Source: Notospermus geniculatus (Eukaryota > Nemertea > Pilidiophora > Heteronemertea > Lineidae). From it: 64,000 nt of DNA. The notes under the pieces are model-generated. The model had not been told where the DNA came from, did not search any database, and saw only the letters and a list, made by a program, of their open reading frames with translations. Numbering within the stretch: the first letter of the stretch is position 1; every line of letters starts with the position of its first letter. The DNA lies in assembly GCA_002633025.1 (NCBI GenBank), contig NMRB01000367.1, positions 132,530-196,529 of the forward strand, written 5' to 3'. The translations under genes were made by a program, and so were the position numbers. Positions 10,605-22,087 of the stretch are shown here, one piece after another.

Positions 10605-11190
10605 TGGTCTTGCTTACGCCATGGTACATTGTAGTTGTGTCATAAAATTGGCAGATTCCTCCGAGCTAAAAGCAGGACAGAAAACATTGTTGATTCCCGA
10701 TTGTTTCCTCACAGTCCTTAATGTCATAATTATGTCACTTCGTCTGTCTACAATTTGTGCTTGATCGGCCACAACATTGTAATGTTGGATATTGCATTTC
10801 CATTGATCCGCACTGGTGGAGTTGAAGCGATAACTTGACATTTATCCGCCACGGGAGATGGTGAATATAATCTGTACATGCATGTAACGTTTTGTTCGAC
10901 GACTTAGTGATATAAACTGCAGATTATGTCTTAAGGGACTGCCGTTTTTCACACTTGGAATTCCTTACAACACAAGTGACGTCTGGCTTTAGGGCTACCA
11001 AAACATTATCGCAAGTGGATTATCAGCTCTGGGAGTTTGACAGCAAGATGTACCGATAGAAAAAATATATGATTGTGCACTCGATGCGTGCCTGGCATGT
11101 TGTGAGGGAGAGACAGTGTTCGATTTTTTAAATAATTTTATCAGAGACATTTTGCAGACGCACGGTAGTGTAAACGTGAACTAAAAATTA

Positions 11191-11592
11191 TTCGCAAATC
11201 TGACGAAACACGAAAAAGTACGAAATACGAAATTGGACTTCATTTCCAGGACCTAATGTATTTCTGGAGATAGTTGGTACCACAAATGTCCCTGTTGCCA
11301 GTGCATCGTTTAGCATATCATGTAAGACCGAGAGAGTTATGGTGCATCTTGAATTTTTAAATTTCCACTTCGTAGATACGAAGTGGAAACGAAAGATAAA
11401 TTTCAAAGTTTAATATACACCGTAACTCTATCGGTCTAACGTCATACATGTACGTTAAAAGACGCTCTTGCAGCAGGCGATATTATTAATTTTGTGGTCA
11501 ACCATCTCCTGAAATACATTACGTCATGGAAATGAAATCCTATTTCGTATTTCGTACTTGGCGTTTCGCCAGATTTGCGAAAACTCGCTATT
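11191..11592. mobile_element. Long-arm palindromic MITE (ACGAAGTACGAAATACGAA family)
   Basis: About 400 bp that fold into one hairpin. The left arm carries GCAAATCTGACGAAACACG, GGTACCACAAAT and GAGAGAGTTATGGTG. The right arm has their complements and ends CAGATTTGCGAAAACTCGC. The hairpin turns at CCACTTCGTAGATACGAAGTGG. Complete relatives end in TAGTGAGG/CCTCACTA, implying a TA target. No ORF. At least seven further copies or fragments occur in the window. Confidence 0.8.
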
Positions 11593-11635
11593 AAAACTGT
11601 CGGCTTTCACGTACATGTCTAAATTATTCAGAGAT

Positions 11636-11992
11636 GGGCAATTCCACGGTCACGGACGTGACATGTTTTCACTCATTCAGTGCTGTTTCTGCAATTTTTG
11701 GAACCACAGAAAGATGTAATACCCTGCATCTTGTCAGGCTCTTGTCCTTCTATGCCCCTGGTATGAATTAAGTTCGTTGTGATTCATAATTAGTGCACTG
11801 TTTACAAATTATAATACTAGTTAGTAAACAGTGCACTATAATGAATCACAACGAACTTAATTCATACCATGGGCATAGAAGGACACAAGCCTGACATGTT
11901 GCAAGGTACTTAATGGTCCTTTGGTGCCATGAGTTGCAGAGTCTACACGGAACAAGTAAACAAATATCCTGAATTTTACTGTGGACTTGCCC
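11636..11992. mobile_element. Foldback GGGCAA family, 4-bp target duplication (AGAT)
   Basis: Two arms of about 150 bp face each other. The inner words include GAATTAAGTTCGTTGTGATT and AATCACAACGAACTTAATTC. The ends are GGGCAATTCCACGG and GTGGACTTGCCC, flanked on both sides by AGAT (11632-11635, 11993-11996). Copy 2 lacks it. A second member at 61868-62249 is flanked by GACA on both sides, supporting a 4-bp duplication rule. Non-coding; superfamily not assigned. Confidence 0.75.
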
Positions 11993-12458
11993 AGATGTTA
12001 CGTATTTCATCGCTGACAGTCCGAGAGACAGAGACGACAGACAGAGAGACCTACAAAGTCATTGAGCACGTCTGTGTTTATGCCCCCTACCTGAGTGGGC
12101 GATAGATCTTACTCGACTGGAGGACTCCTGGCCAACGTGACATATTGATGACGACAATATCGGCAAATTCCCGGTAGGAATCCATTTTATGGCCCTGTTT
12201 ATGGCAGATTTACTTCCCATTTCCTTAGGCCGAGGAATATTTGCATTAATAAGTAGAATGATCGATGAAGAAACATAGGCCGCGTCCAGCATGGCGACTT
12301 ACTTCGTCTGTGGAACATGAAGAATCGATAACAGTCGTACTGACGGAAACCGTATCATTGCTTTGTGATAACCAGTTTGGTGAATAAATAATATGATCAT
12401 ATGTGCTGTTGTAAGGGTTTTGGAAGTCGCCTCTCTCCCACTTTCGCCCCTTCATCGT

Positions 12459-12850
12459 TAATAGTGAGTTTTCGCAAGCCTGACGAACCACCAAGTACGA
12501 AATACGAAGTTCAACATCATTTCCAGGACCTAATATTTCTGGAGATGATTAGTACCACAAATGTCCCTGCTGCCAGTGCGTCTTTTAGCAAGTAAGACCG
12601 AGAGAGTTATGGTGCATCATGAAATTTTAAATTTCCATTTCGTATCTATGAAGTGGAAACGAAAGATAAATTTCAAAGTTTAATATACACCGTAACTCTA
12701 TCGGACTAACGTCAAACGCTGAAAGACGCTCTTGCAGCAGGAAATATTTGTGGTGCCAACCACCTCTTGTAATACATTACGTCATGGAAATAAAGTCCAA
12801 TTTCGTATTTCGTACTTCATGTTTCGTCAGATTTGCGAAACCTCACTATT
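12459..12850. mobile_element. Long-arm palindromic MITE, second copy
   Basis: Ends AATAGTGAGTTTTCGCAAGC and TTTGCGAAACCTCACTATT. Same inner words as 11191-11592, with decay on both arms. It is shared with copy 2 of the block (22564-22986), so it predates the divergence of the two copies. Confidence 0.75.
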
Positions 12851-13117
12851 TGCTTCAATCATGACAGTGTTGTCAAATTGATTTCTTCCATCGTTTGTGT
12901 ATTGAAATGGCCCACTGTTTGTGTCTTGAAATGCTGCTTTTCAAGACGATGTCAGGAGTTCGTGGAGAACAGAAAAGCGAAGATTCCTCTATCTATCCCA
13001 GGAAAATTGCCAAGAAGGAATTGGCACCAAACCAATGCGATAAGAAGGTAGTGCTGCTGCTACCAGAGCATCGCCTGATTTTGTTTTTTTTTTGAAGGTA
13101 CAGCCAAGTTGTATTCG

Positions 13118-13236
13118 AAGCTGCGTTTACCAGACATCCGGAATGCGGTATACGGGATGCGGAAGCGATATGTTGCATGCGAAAATGCATAGCATATACC
13201 GCTTCCGCATTCCGGGTGTCCGGTAAACGCAGCTTT
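13118..13236. mobile_element. 120-bp palindromic MITE (AAGCTGCGTTTACC ends)
   Basis: Arms AAGCTGCGTTTACCAGACAT and GTGTCCGGTAAACGCAGCTT, with inner GGAATGCGG...CCGCATTCC. Present in both block copies (second at 23251-23370). The copy-2 version shows TA at each end, so it is probably mariner-like. Single imperfect hairpin, no ORF. Confidence 0.75.
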
Positions 13237-13426
13237 AGATTTTACAAGACTTTAATGGACAAGTAATGAGAACAGTAGAACTCGGAAGAGGAAGAGCAGA
13301 ACCACGAAATATACATATCGTACTCCTCGAGAGGAATGACATTCAAAATACAACCTATACATTTAATCGAAGAGTAGCGAATGCCTTATCATTTGCCGTC
13401 TTGAGGTCCTGGAATCAGCAAGCAAA

Positions 13427-13554
13427 ATGGCTTCAAAAACCACACTCGTCGTTGACAACGAATCTCGCCTAATGGCCATGCCTCGGGCATTTGGCGGAAA
13501 AGAATTCAAACAACTAAGAGGAAATGGCCTTCAAGTAGTGTGGTATGTCCATCC
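13427..13554 (+). CDS. Possible small first exon, weakly supported
   Basis: ATG in a fair context (GCAAAATGG) starts a frame reading MASKTTLVVDNESRL, then PRAFGGKEFKQLRG. It reaches a plausible donor (GTGGTATGT near 13540-13548) and otherwise runs 60 codons. The other block copy (23562-23744) keeps the frame, with one amino-acid change and one silent change seen. No domain, promoter or second exon was identified. It may be chance conservation. Confidence 0.22.
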
Positions 13555-14423
13555 TATTGTGTGTTCCTCTTTGCGCCATGTATACCCACTCTTTGGTCCG
13601 GCTATTTAATTATAAGAGAGACGGGCATTGCTTGTAAAAAGCACTGATACCTGGGACACATCAAAGTAATGCATTTCTTTATTACCCTGGTGTCACTGAC
13701 ACGAGGTATAAGGATTCCTTCATTGGGGAGTATTGAGTACACTTGGCTATTCAATTACGCGAAAGACAGCGTTCAGGTATGCTTCGCTTCTCGGCACTGG
13801 GAATCAACACACGCGCTTTCTGGTTGTATCTGATCGCGATTTTACCGTTTCATGGTGCAGAATTTGTCGGTTCATTGTAAAAAGTAATAAGCTCGAGAAA
13901 CCCATGGGAATGATCCCATGGGTTCATTCCTTGTCCCTAACGGGACCCGTTTGCCATGGGTTTCTTTAAATAGGGTATGAAATGAATAGGTCCTTAGGTT
14001 GCAGTAACCCATAATGACCTCACTTCGGGCCATCTACGACCCGTGGGGTGTTGGCACCCATGAGCAGCTTTCGGATTTATGCTCTAGGTTTATGCTACCC
14101 AGGTGGGTCATTTGAACCTATGGGGAAATCAGTATTTGCACCCACGGAATGACTTTTTACAGTGTTATCTTCAGCGACTTGACTGAGACAACAGTTTGAA
14201 GTGCAGGCCATGGTGCAAGGCCGTGATAGAAGTCATTTTAGTAAGCCCTCAGCGGGAACTCTTCACAACCGATGTCAACCACCATCCATTAGTCGTCTCG
14301 GGTTCCTTCTCATTCATCACCTTCTTATTACAAGAATGGTGCTCACCATGTTATAGGACCCTAGATGGAAAAATCACTGCCCATTTGCTATGCATACAAA
14401 ACTACCAGATTATCTTCTTTTTA

Positions 14424-14726
14424 GTCCAGGCGATCGCTTTTGTGTTTGCACGCGTAAATCGTGCAGCAACGCTATCTTGTCCTAGACAGCTTGAATTACT
14501 CCCAAGTGGCAGTAACGAGATGGACCCATCCCAAAGAATTGCACGCCACCAATCCCATTCGAAACCAGAAATGCGGCAATTAAGTGTGCAGAACTGGGCT
14601 GACTCACCCGGCGACGTGAACAGGTTGATAACTAAGCGAAGAGCGAAAGAAGCGAGTTACCGATTAGCAAAGACAAAGTGGTCGACAAATACCCAAGATG
14701 GCAGCTTTTATTTCTTCCCAACGCAC
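14424..14726 (+). CDS. Open frame identical in both block copies, coding uncertain
   Basis: About 100 codons after a good acceptor-like tract (CTTCTTTTTAG). By eye the sequence is identical to 24591-24901 over roughly 300 bp, although the flanks differ. It reads through SCPRQLELLPSGSNEMDPS and ITKRRAKEASYRLAKTKW. In this copy the TTAA MITE at 14727 breaks the end of the frame; in copy 2 it runs on 40 codons. No domain recognised. Identity could reflect constraint, gene conversion or shared reads. Confidence 0.25.
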
Positions 14727-14982
14727 TTAAAGATAATATATCACGACTTCATTGTTTACGTTTAATGTTTGTAAACATTGATGTTTACATTATGTTATTT
14801 TGGACTTTTGGGACATGCCAACCCACCAAATTGAATGTTTTCAGTATCAAAACAATTTCTAGAGGGGCATATCACCAACAAATTACTCATAAGACAAGGA
14901 AAAACGAGAAATAAACAAACAAAATGTAAATAAACAATGATTTTCGTGGCCCGCGAAAATATCCGTGATATATTATCTTTAA
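14727..14982. mobile_element. TTAA-type MITE (TTAAAGATAAT ends), copy 1 only
   Basis: Termini TTAAAGATAATATATCACG and CGTGATATATTATCTTTAA are inverted. The empty site in copy 2 reads CACTTAATATC (TTAA at 24902-24905), so TTAA, or a TA within it, is the target. It carries AAATAAACAAACAAAATG near its right end and no ORF. Other members lie at 37779-37987 (cut by an N) and 44199-44440. Confidence 0.8.
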
Positions 14983-15996
14983 TATGTTGGCTACACGCTA
15001 CGATGCACACTACATTACATACTGCTTCCGACAAAAACAAACAATGCAAAGAATTCGCGCCGTTCATACATGTACGTATGCGCCGCGTAATGTATTGTTG
15101 AACAGTGCTTTTGGTGTATGGGGTGTCCACTTGCCTATAGGTCTATATAGAAAATCATGGTTTATACCTAAAACAATCAGTTGCATTAGATCCAGTGACG
15201 TTAACAAAAGGGAATCCATCCTTCGGTGTTAGTAGGTATGAACTCGTTCCTTGTCTCAATAATTCAGTAGCGTGAGGTCGGTACCAGAGGTCTACATATC
15301 AGTTGACGCAAAGCAACATCGGATCTTAATTAGAAAATTAAACGACAAGAAAAAGTGGGGAAGTAAATTTTCCGCGACACGAACGTAAGCTCTTGTGCGC
15401 TGTTGCAAACCAAAAGCAATGTGTAATGCTGTTCTGTCGAGAGTCTATGTCCTCGAATTCAGCTGCGTCAGCACTTAGCAGAGGGGAGATTTTTGCGGAG
15501 TGGTTCTTTGTATGTATAAAAATTAAACTAAATGTTACTTTTCGAATGAATAGTAAGTTTGCTCTGTGTCTCATGAGCTAAGATTCCTCTGCTTTGCTTG
15601 CGCTGTGTTGTTGTTTGTAAGCGCAACAGCCCGAAAGAAAACGAATCTGCAAGAAATGATATTTTAAAAGACAACTTGTCTGCTGCTGCAAAGCCTCGAA
15701 GCAAAACATTTTGCGGTGGCGAAAATTAATTTAATAGCTCAAGCATCCATTGCGGAAATATACTGCCACAACTTACGTGAAGTGAGCGCTGATGCCGCCA
15801 TTCCGGGCATTAAACATCCTGAAAAATCGCAATTATATTACAACAGAAAAATTATGAAAAGTGAACAATGTACGATAGAGCTTAAGAAGGTACTGACTTT
15901 ATTTTTATTATAGCCTATGCTGAAAACCTATGAACATCAACGACAAGTACTCAGTCGTTAATAATGTTACGTATACAATGTTTCATTCTTGAAGTG

Positions 15997-16339
15997 GGGG
16001 CCGTCTCAAAATTACATTAAATTAATGCCAAACAGACGAAGTGACTTCATCTCTTCCCCTCCCCTCCCCCTTGAAAAGATGAAGTAGGCACTTGACATTG
16101 GCTTCATCCATGTAGGGACGGTAGGCACGGAAAGATGATAAAGAAAAATATGTGAAGACACTAGTAAACCAAGAAAGCAATGTTTATTTAAGGTAAAATC
16201 TATTCTCCTGTAAAAAAGAGTGATGCCAATTTTTTTCAAAAAAGATGAAGTGGGCTTCCCCAAATCGAGAACCCCCTCCCTCCCAGACGAAGTCACTTCG
16301 TCTTGTTTGGCATCAAAACAATATATTTTAGACGGCCCC
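15997..16339. mobile_element. MITE with GGGGCCGTCTCAAAAT ends, copy 2 only
   Basis: Ends GGGGCCGTCTCAAAAT and ATTTTAGACGGCCCC, with a second inner pair around AGACGAAGTGACTTC and GAAGTCACTTCGTCT. Copy 1 at about 7800 has no element. Terminal words match the nested MITE at 3059-3527, so this is the same superfamily, PIF/Harbinger-like by end sequence. Confidence 0.65.
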
Positions 16340-17008
16340 TAATCAGTCTTGTCATCATCCTGCAAAATGTAACTTAAGGCACATCATATTTTAAACATTC
16401 GAAATATCCCACTCCAAGAAGTGAATACCACCGAGTGCAAAAAGTCGATTTCGCGCTGCATGCCTCGAATCCAACTTTCCGTATCAAACTAATTGCATGC
16501 CCGAGTAGAGATTTATCCTCACAACAAAAATAGCTGTGCATCTTTGATAAGCTTGATTACTGCAGTTTGACAACCTCCGAGGCAGCTTCCAGGTTCTTTA
16601 CTTGGAAATGGTAGCATCCAGCGAACTATCGCAGTCGTTGTAAGCTCGTACGGAGCATATCGGTTTAATGCCATATCATCTCCGCGCGTCTCGAAATGAA
16701 AGAAGCTATGGAAGTGCCATTGGCAAGAAAAACGATGATGGTTTAATAATGATATGGTGTACGCTGTTTTTTCGCTTCTAGGCTAGGATTAATTATGATG
16801 TACATGAGTCTTGTGAAGTGACTCTTTGAAGAGAAAAAGAGTTTTGAGACTCCAGGATGACTGATCAGGATATTTTATTTTGTAATCATGTTTTTGACTG
16901 TTTGCTGGTAAGTGACTAATTGGCAGCGAAAATTATTTGCATACGTCGAATTCCACGTATCCTGACAGAATAAAGAGTTCCTTGTAAATGACGTCTGCGG
17001 CGAATCAA

Positions 17009-17161
17009 TAGGGAAGTTTCGAAATCAAACGATAAACCTAAACTTTACGACAACGTTATTTTTCGTACTACACATTAACAAGATTTTGCATTGCATTTTC
17101 GGTACAAAAATAAAGTTGTCGTTAACGTTTACGTTTATCGATTGATTTCGAAACCTCCCTA
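17009..17161. mobile_element. TA-type MITE (TAGGGAAGTTTCG), first of an adjacent pair
   Basis: TA at both ends. Left arm GGGAAGTTTCGAAATCAAAC, then GATAAACCTAAAC; right arm GTTTATCGATTGATTTCG, then AAACCTCCC. The inner words TTACGACAACGTTATTTTTCG and complements extend the hairpin. Relatives are at 17163-17293 and 44779-44927. Mariner-like by TA target and GGGAGG ends. Confidence 0.7.
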
Positions 17162-17162
17162 A

Positions 17163-17293
17163 TAGGGAGCATAAACGTTTACGACAACGATATTTCCGTA
17201 AAATTCAATACGATAAAATCTGCTGAATGTGTAGTATGAAAAATAACGTTGTCGTAAAGTTTACGTTTATCGTTTGATTTCTTAACCTCCTTA
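17163..17293. mobile_element. TA-type MITE, second of the pair
   Basis: Starts one base after the previous element and ends CTTAACCTCCTTA. Same inner words (ACGACAACG, GTAGTATGAAAAATAACG). The left arm lacks the GAAATCAAACG segment, so it is a shortened relative. Two family members landing side by side suggests insertion next to or within an older copy. Confidence 0.65.
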
Positions 17294-17752
17294 ATTCTTG
17301 GATTGATGAATTCTAGTAGGCGCAGATAATGATCTAGTCCAGTACCATGGGGTCATAGCCTGCCCCACCATAATGTGAAAAAAAAACAGAAACACACAGA
17401 AAAAATGAATGAGAACACCCGTCTGACCATACATGTAGTTGATGGTTATTGGCCAGGCCAGAATTACCGTCGTTGTTGTCATGCCACATAACGCTTTCGC
17501 AATTTGGATTCATCGGCCAACTCTTGGGATCAAACCAATATAGAAACCTCATTACCAGCGCAGTTAAACACATAATCAAGTTCCATGTTCCTAACTCTAC
17601 CAAATGTAACCTGAGCTATAGTCAATTTTAAGATTCATTGGCTGGATGCTTTGCCATGAGGCTCCGATAGAAAACGTGTCCTTCCGACATTTCTATTTCA
17701 AGGCGTCGAATTAAGAATTTGAAATGAAAAACGGAGACACACATTGGGCACA

Positions 17753-18362
17753 ATAGCGAGGTTTCCAAATCTGACGAAACACGAAGTACGAAATACGAAA
17801 TTCGAATTCATTTCCAGGACCTAAAATGTATTTCTGGAGATGGTTGGTACCACAAATGGCCATGCTGCCAGTGGGTCTTCCGAGAGAGTTAGACCGAATA
17901 CTGTCCTGATTAAAAATACTAGGACAGACGCAAGCAAATGCATAAAACCATCATGGCGCCCGCTGGTCTATATTTAGTTCGGGAGAATGCATTGCTGTAG
18001 AATGCTGTAGAATGACGTCACGAGCCGGAATTCCGGCTCAGATCATTTGGTTTCACCGGTCTTCGAATGCAAGCTGCCCAGAAGAGACCGGGTACCAGTC
18101 TACGAGAGAGTTACGGTGTATCTGAATTTTTAAATTTCGACTTCGTATCTACGAAGTGGAAACGAAAGATAAATTTCAAAGTCTAATACACACCGTATTA
18201 ACTCTATCGGTCTAAACGTCATACATGTACGCTAAAAGACGTTCTTGCAGCAGGCGATATTTGTGGTACCAACCATCTCCTGAAATACATTACGTCATGG
18301 AAATGAAGTCCTATTTCGTCTTTCGTACTTGGTGTATCGTCAGATTTGCGAAACCTCACTAA
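17753..18362. mobile_element. Long-arm palindromic MITE interrupted by about 215 bp
   Basis: Outer ends AATAGCGAGGTTT and AAACCTCACTAAT belong to the ACGAAGTACGAAATACGAA family. Between 17887 and about 18100 lies foreign sequence, bracketed by a repeated CGAGAGAGTTA word at 17881 and 18103. It includes ACTAGGACAGACGCAAGC and a CCGGAATTCCGG palindrome. The inner insert's family is unknown. Confidence 0.65.
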
Positions 18363-18620
18363 TGTCTGAAGCCGACGGTAACGCGAGTGATGTTATTGGC
18401 TGCAGCTACACTATGTACGTTGAGTGGTTATCGTTCCTATAAATATATCACTGGTCTTGTTGTAGTCAATCCAATCTCTATCAACCCCCTTGACGCAGAT
18501 ATTATGTATGTATAACCCGGCATCCCACTCGCGTTTCTGCAGGAGATTCATTCTCCCATGCACACGCGTATACATGTAGTTCATGCAGTTCTCCCATGCG
18601 TATATTTTGGTTTACGGTTA

Positions 18621-19552
18621 TGCCTGGCTTTCACTGACGCTACGAATGTCCCGAATCGCCCCGAATCTGAAAGTTGTCGGGTTCGCAGATAATTCTCAAA
18701 CGATTCTTGCAGTTCGTAAGTGATTCTTAGTTGATTCCTGAACATTCGTACTGTTCGCGTGAGTTTCTGTTTGTCAAAAACTTTCGTGGGAGCGTTCACG
18801 AATTCCACGACACAAATTCAACTGCGAAATACAAATTCAAAGAATCATGTAAGAATTGTACGAATAAGGTACGGCTCACTTACGAATATTCGTGGCCGAT
18901 TCGTGATAGATCCGTACTTGATTCATAAATACATTCGGGACATTCGTGCCTGTTTCGGGATGTTTTCGGCGTGGGTCCACAAATTTGATGGAGACACGAA
19001 TGGCCAACAATAGCCCAGAATGCAAAAGAATCGACTACGAAGCTGTTACGGACGATAAGAAAGGGTTACGAAGTGTTTACGATCTATACGAATTTGAAAT
19101 TCCTATAGATCGTGGTCGATTCGTGACCGTCGCACGAAAGTTTTTGACAAACAAAAACTTTCGTGGCGACTCGACGAACTCACACGAACTGTAGGAATGT
19201 TTTAGGAATCAACCAAGAATCATTTAAGAACTGCAAGAAACGTTTGAGAATTATCTACGAAGCGGACAACTTTCTGATTCGGGACATTCGTAGCGTCAGT
19301 GAAAGTGGGGCATCATGGACCCACGCCGAAAACAGGCAGGAATGTCTCGAATGTATTTACGAATCAAGTACGACTATTCGTAAGTGAGTCGGTACCTTAT
19401 TCGTACAATTCTTACACGATTCTTTGAATCCGTACTTGTTTCTTAACCCATTCTTGACATTCGGCATATTTTTCAAGCCGATTCACCACGAATTGGAAAA
19501 TTTCAGATTCGGGGCGATTCGGGACATTCGTAGCGTCAGTGAAAGCCAGGCA
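18621..19552. mobile_element. Composite foldback element, about 930 bp, TTA target
   Basis: Ends TGCCTGGCTTTCACTGACG and CGTCAGTGAAAGCCAGGCA, each flanked by TTA (18618-18620, 19553-19555). Inside, modules recur inverted but in changed order. The first 160 bp reappear reversed at about 19155-19315. A second module at 18790-18975 (GGCGTGGGTCCA end) reappears reversed at about 19317-19440. A third copy of the terminus closes the element. Short ORFs on both strands are by-products of the symmetry. TTA fits PIF/Harbinger. Confidence 0.75.
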
Positions 19553-21552
19553 TTATGAAGAACAATTAGTTGTCTCCACCAACATCCCATTACTGTTAAT
19601 TATGGATGCCGCACATGATGATTTGGTGCTAAGTGCTCTGGTTTGAGTTCTAATGCTGAATTACCGACACCAAGTCCCATTGCCACATCGTCAACATCGT
19701 CACAGATGTTTGGAAATCACTCCCGCATCAACCGTTGAAGGATCCGTTAATTATGACGAACTCGCACGACCTCATTTAATTCAATATTTGTTTTGGGTAT
19801 GTACATGTATGAACAAAGCCATGGACGTCACCACAGCCATTTTCGCCTGGCAAACACACAGAAGCCCTGCTGGGTGACTTGCCATAGCGTTCTTCCGATA
19901 CGCTACGAAAGAATGTGACCTTTCCTACCGTCACGTAACAAAATTGGTGAACTTGATGAAGAGAGACAGGGATTTCCTGTGAGAGCCAATCCATGACACG
20001 CGGAGACCTAATAAGACGTGATACCACAATCAAGGTGATGACCGCCTGGATCCATTCACATGAAAATGCAATTTTTGCCACCATTGGTTCTCGGGACATG
20101 GGTAACACTCCTAAGAGCCCCGTGGCAAATCATTTAGCTAATGGGTGTTGATCCGGACATATGAGGCACTGATTTCATTACCCTGTGACAAAGTCACTAC
20201 CACCACATCTAATAAAGCCAACCTCTGCTGTGATTCAATTACTGCTGGACCTAGCAAAGCCATAATACTAGTTATGGCCGTGTGTAGACTCCGTATATTG
20301 CCGGAGGGCGCCAGTTTACTGTTCAGGCAGGATGGCCTGGGAAGGCGATAGGGACTAATGGCTAGGGACGCCGTTCAATGGTGCTCAGGTTGCCAATGAG
20401 CTTTGGCCGAGGTCACAGGGAGACAAGGAGATTATCTTGTTGCATACGTTGAGTTCTCAGTCGTTGCAAGATTTATGCACGGAATGATCAAATTCCCGCT
20501 CTCTCTCCTCCAATTTGAGTGGATCAATACCCCTCGGAGCCAGTTTATTCTTGTACGTATAGCGGATTCCTGAGGGGCGCTGTCCCATCCCTAATGATGA
20601 CCTCATGGACATTGGCCAAACACACGGGCGCGCGTGTACATAAATGTACGTCTTCATCACGTCCATTGGTAGATGGATTGGATAATGTGGATAGCAGAAG
20701 ATCAACTCTTTAATTTGACCAAAAGCGCACGTAAATTTTTTTGTAAGGTGTAAGCGAACTCTCTTTACATGCCGTAGCCAGATTTTGTTCTCTTTTGCAA
20801 GTACAATTGTTACGTTAGAGCAGAACTGATGACTGTTTTGATGGTCTGTTCCGGTCAGCATCTTTGATACTGGCGAACAACTTATCACTATCCCCGAAAC
20901 CTTCGGTTTGTTTTCGGTTATCTTGGCAGTCACCTGGTCTTGCTTTCGCCATGGTAGTTGTGTCATAAAATGGGCAGGTTCCCCCGAGCTAAAAGCAGGA
21001 CAGAAGCCATAAATACCAAAAACATTGTTGATTCCCGATTGTTTTCTCATAGTCCTTAATGTCGTAATTATGTCACTTCGTCTGTCTACAATTTGTGCTT
21101 GATCGGCCACAACATTGTAATGTTGGATATTGCATTTCCATTGATCCGCACTGGTGGAGTTGAAGCGATCACTTGACATTTATCCGCCACGGGAGATGGT
21201 GAATATAATCTGTGCATGCATGTAACGTTTTGTTCGACGACTTAGTGATATAAACTGCAGATTATGTCTTAAGGGACTGCCGTTTTTCACACTTGGAATT
21301 CTTTACAACACAAGTGACGTCTGGCTTTAGGGCTACCAAAACATTATCGCAAGTGGATTATCAGCTCTGGGAGTTTGACAGCAAGATGTACCGATAGAAA
21401 AAATATATGATTGTGCACTCGATGCGTGCCTGGCATGTTGTGCGGGAGAGACAGTGTTCGATTTTTTAAATAATTTGATCAGAGATATTTTGCAGACGCT
21501 CGGTAGTGTAAAAGTGAACTAAAAGTTATTCGACAAGGCCTACATGTACATG

Positions 21553-21951
21553 TAGTGAGGTTTCGCAAATCTGACGAAATACGAAGTAAGAAATACGAAA
21601 ATTGGACTTCCAGGGCCTAATGTATTTCTGGAGATGGTTGGTACCACAAATGTCCCTGTTGCCAGTGCATCTTTCAGCATATCAAGTAAGACCGAGAGAG
21701 TTATGGTGCATCTTGAATTTTTGAATTTCCACTTCGTGTCCACGAAGTTCAAACGAAAGATAAATTTCAAAGTTTAATATACACCGTAACTCTATCGGTC
21801 TGACGTCATACGCTAAAAGACGTTCTTGCAGCAGACGATATTAATTTTTTGTGGTACCAACCATCTCGTGAAATACATTACGTCATGGAAATGAAGTCCT
21901 ATTTCGTATTTCGTACTTAGTGTTTCGTCACATTAGCGAAACCTCACTATT
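21553..21951. mobile_element. Long-arm palindromic MITE, copy-2 partner of 11191
   Basis: Here both ends are intact: TAGTGAGGTTTCGCAAATC and GCGAAACCTCACTA. It lies at the same place as 11191-11592 in copy 1, whose left end has decayed. This copy is the best guide to the family's true termini. Confidence 0.8.
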
Positions 21952-21990
21952 AAAACTGTCGGCTTTGACGTACATGTCTAAATTATTTAG

Positions 21991-22087
21991 CATAAAGTAA
22001 GTACAATGTATATAAAGTCAATTTCCAGAATATTTAGCAAATTTTCGACCCCAGCCGGGGTCTTCTTCAGGCTGGAACTTTACAATA
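21991..22087 (-). repeat. Short hairpin repeat with 11-bp flanking duplication
   Basis: A 97-bp insert flanked on both sides by AAATTATTTAG (21980-21990, 22088-22098). On the minus strand it holds CTGAAGA, the stem GACCCC/GGGGTC and GAAA (22043-22070). Copy 1 carries a different element within a few bases of this site. A long target duplication fits retrotransposition better than a cut-and-paste MITE; this may be the end of a truncated retroelement. Confidence 0.65.

Larger units (their letters stand above)
7098..15330. repeat. Large duplicated block A, copy 1
   Basis: About 8.2 kb that recurs as 15333-25278 in the same order and orientation, a few per cent diverged with many indels. The two copies abut at 15330/15333 with no N. 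Differences are mostly whole-element insertions. Copy 1 alone has the TTAA MITE at 7839, the 172-bp MITE at 10433, the foldback at 11636 and the TTAA MITE at 14727. Copy 2 alone has the MITE at 15997 and the hairpin repeat at 21991. The scale of divergence fits two alleles laid end to end. Confidence 0.8.

Noticed and set aside
18581-19387. Overlapping 60-84-codon frames on both strands
   Set aside because: They fall inside the composite foldback, whose symmetry produces open frames on both strands.
20457-21179. 240-codon frame on the minus strand
   Set aside because: In the other block copy the same region is broken into pieces by indels and a MITE (10433-10604), so the frame is not maintained. 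No domain recognised.
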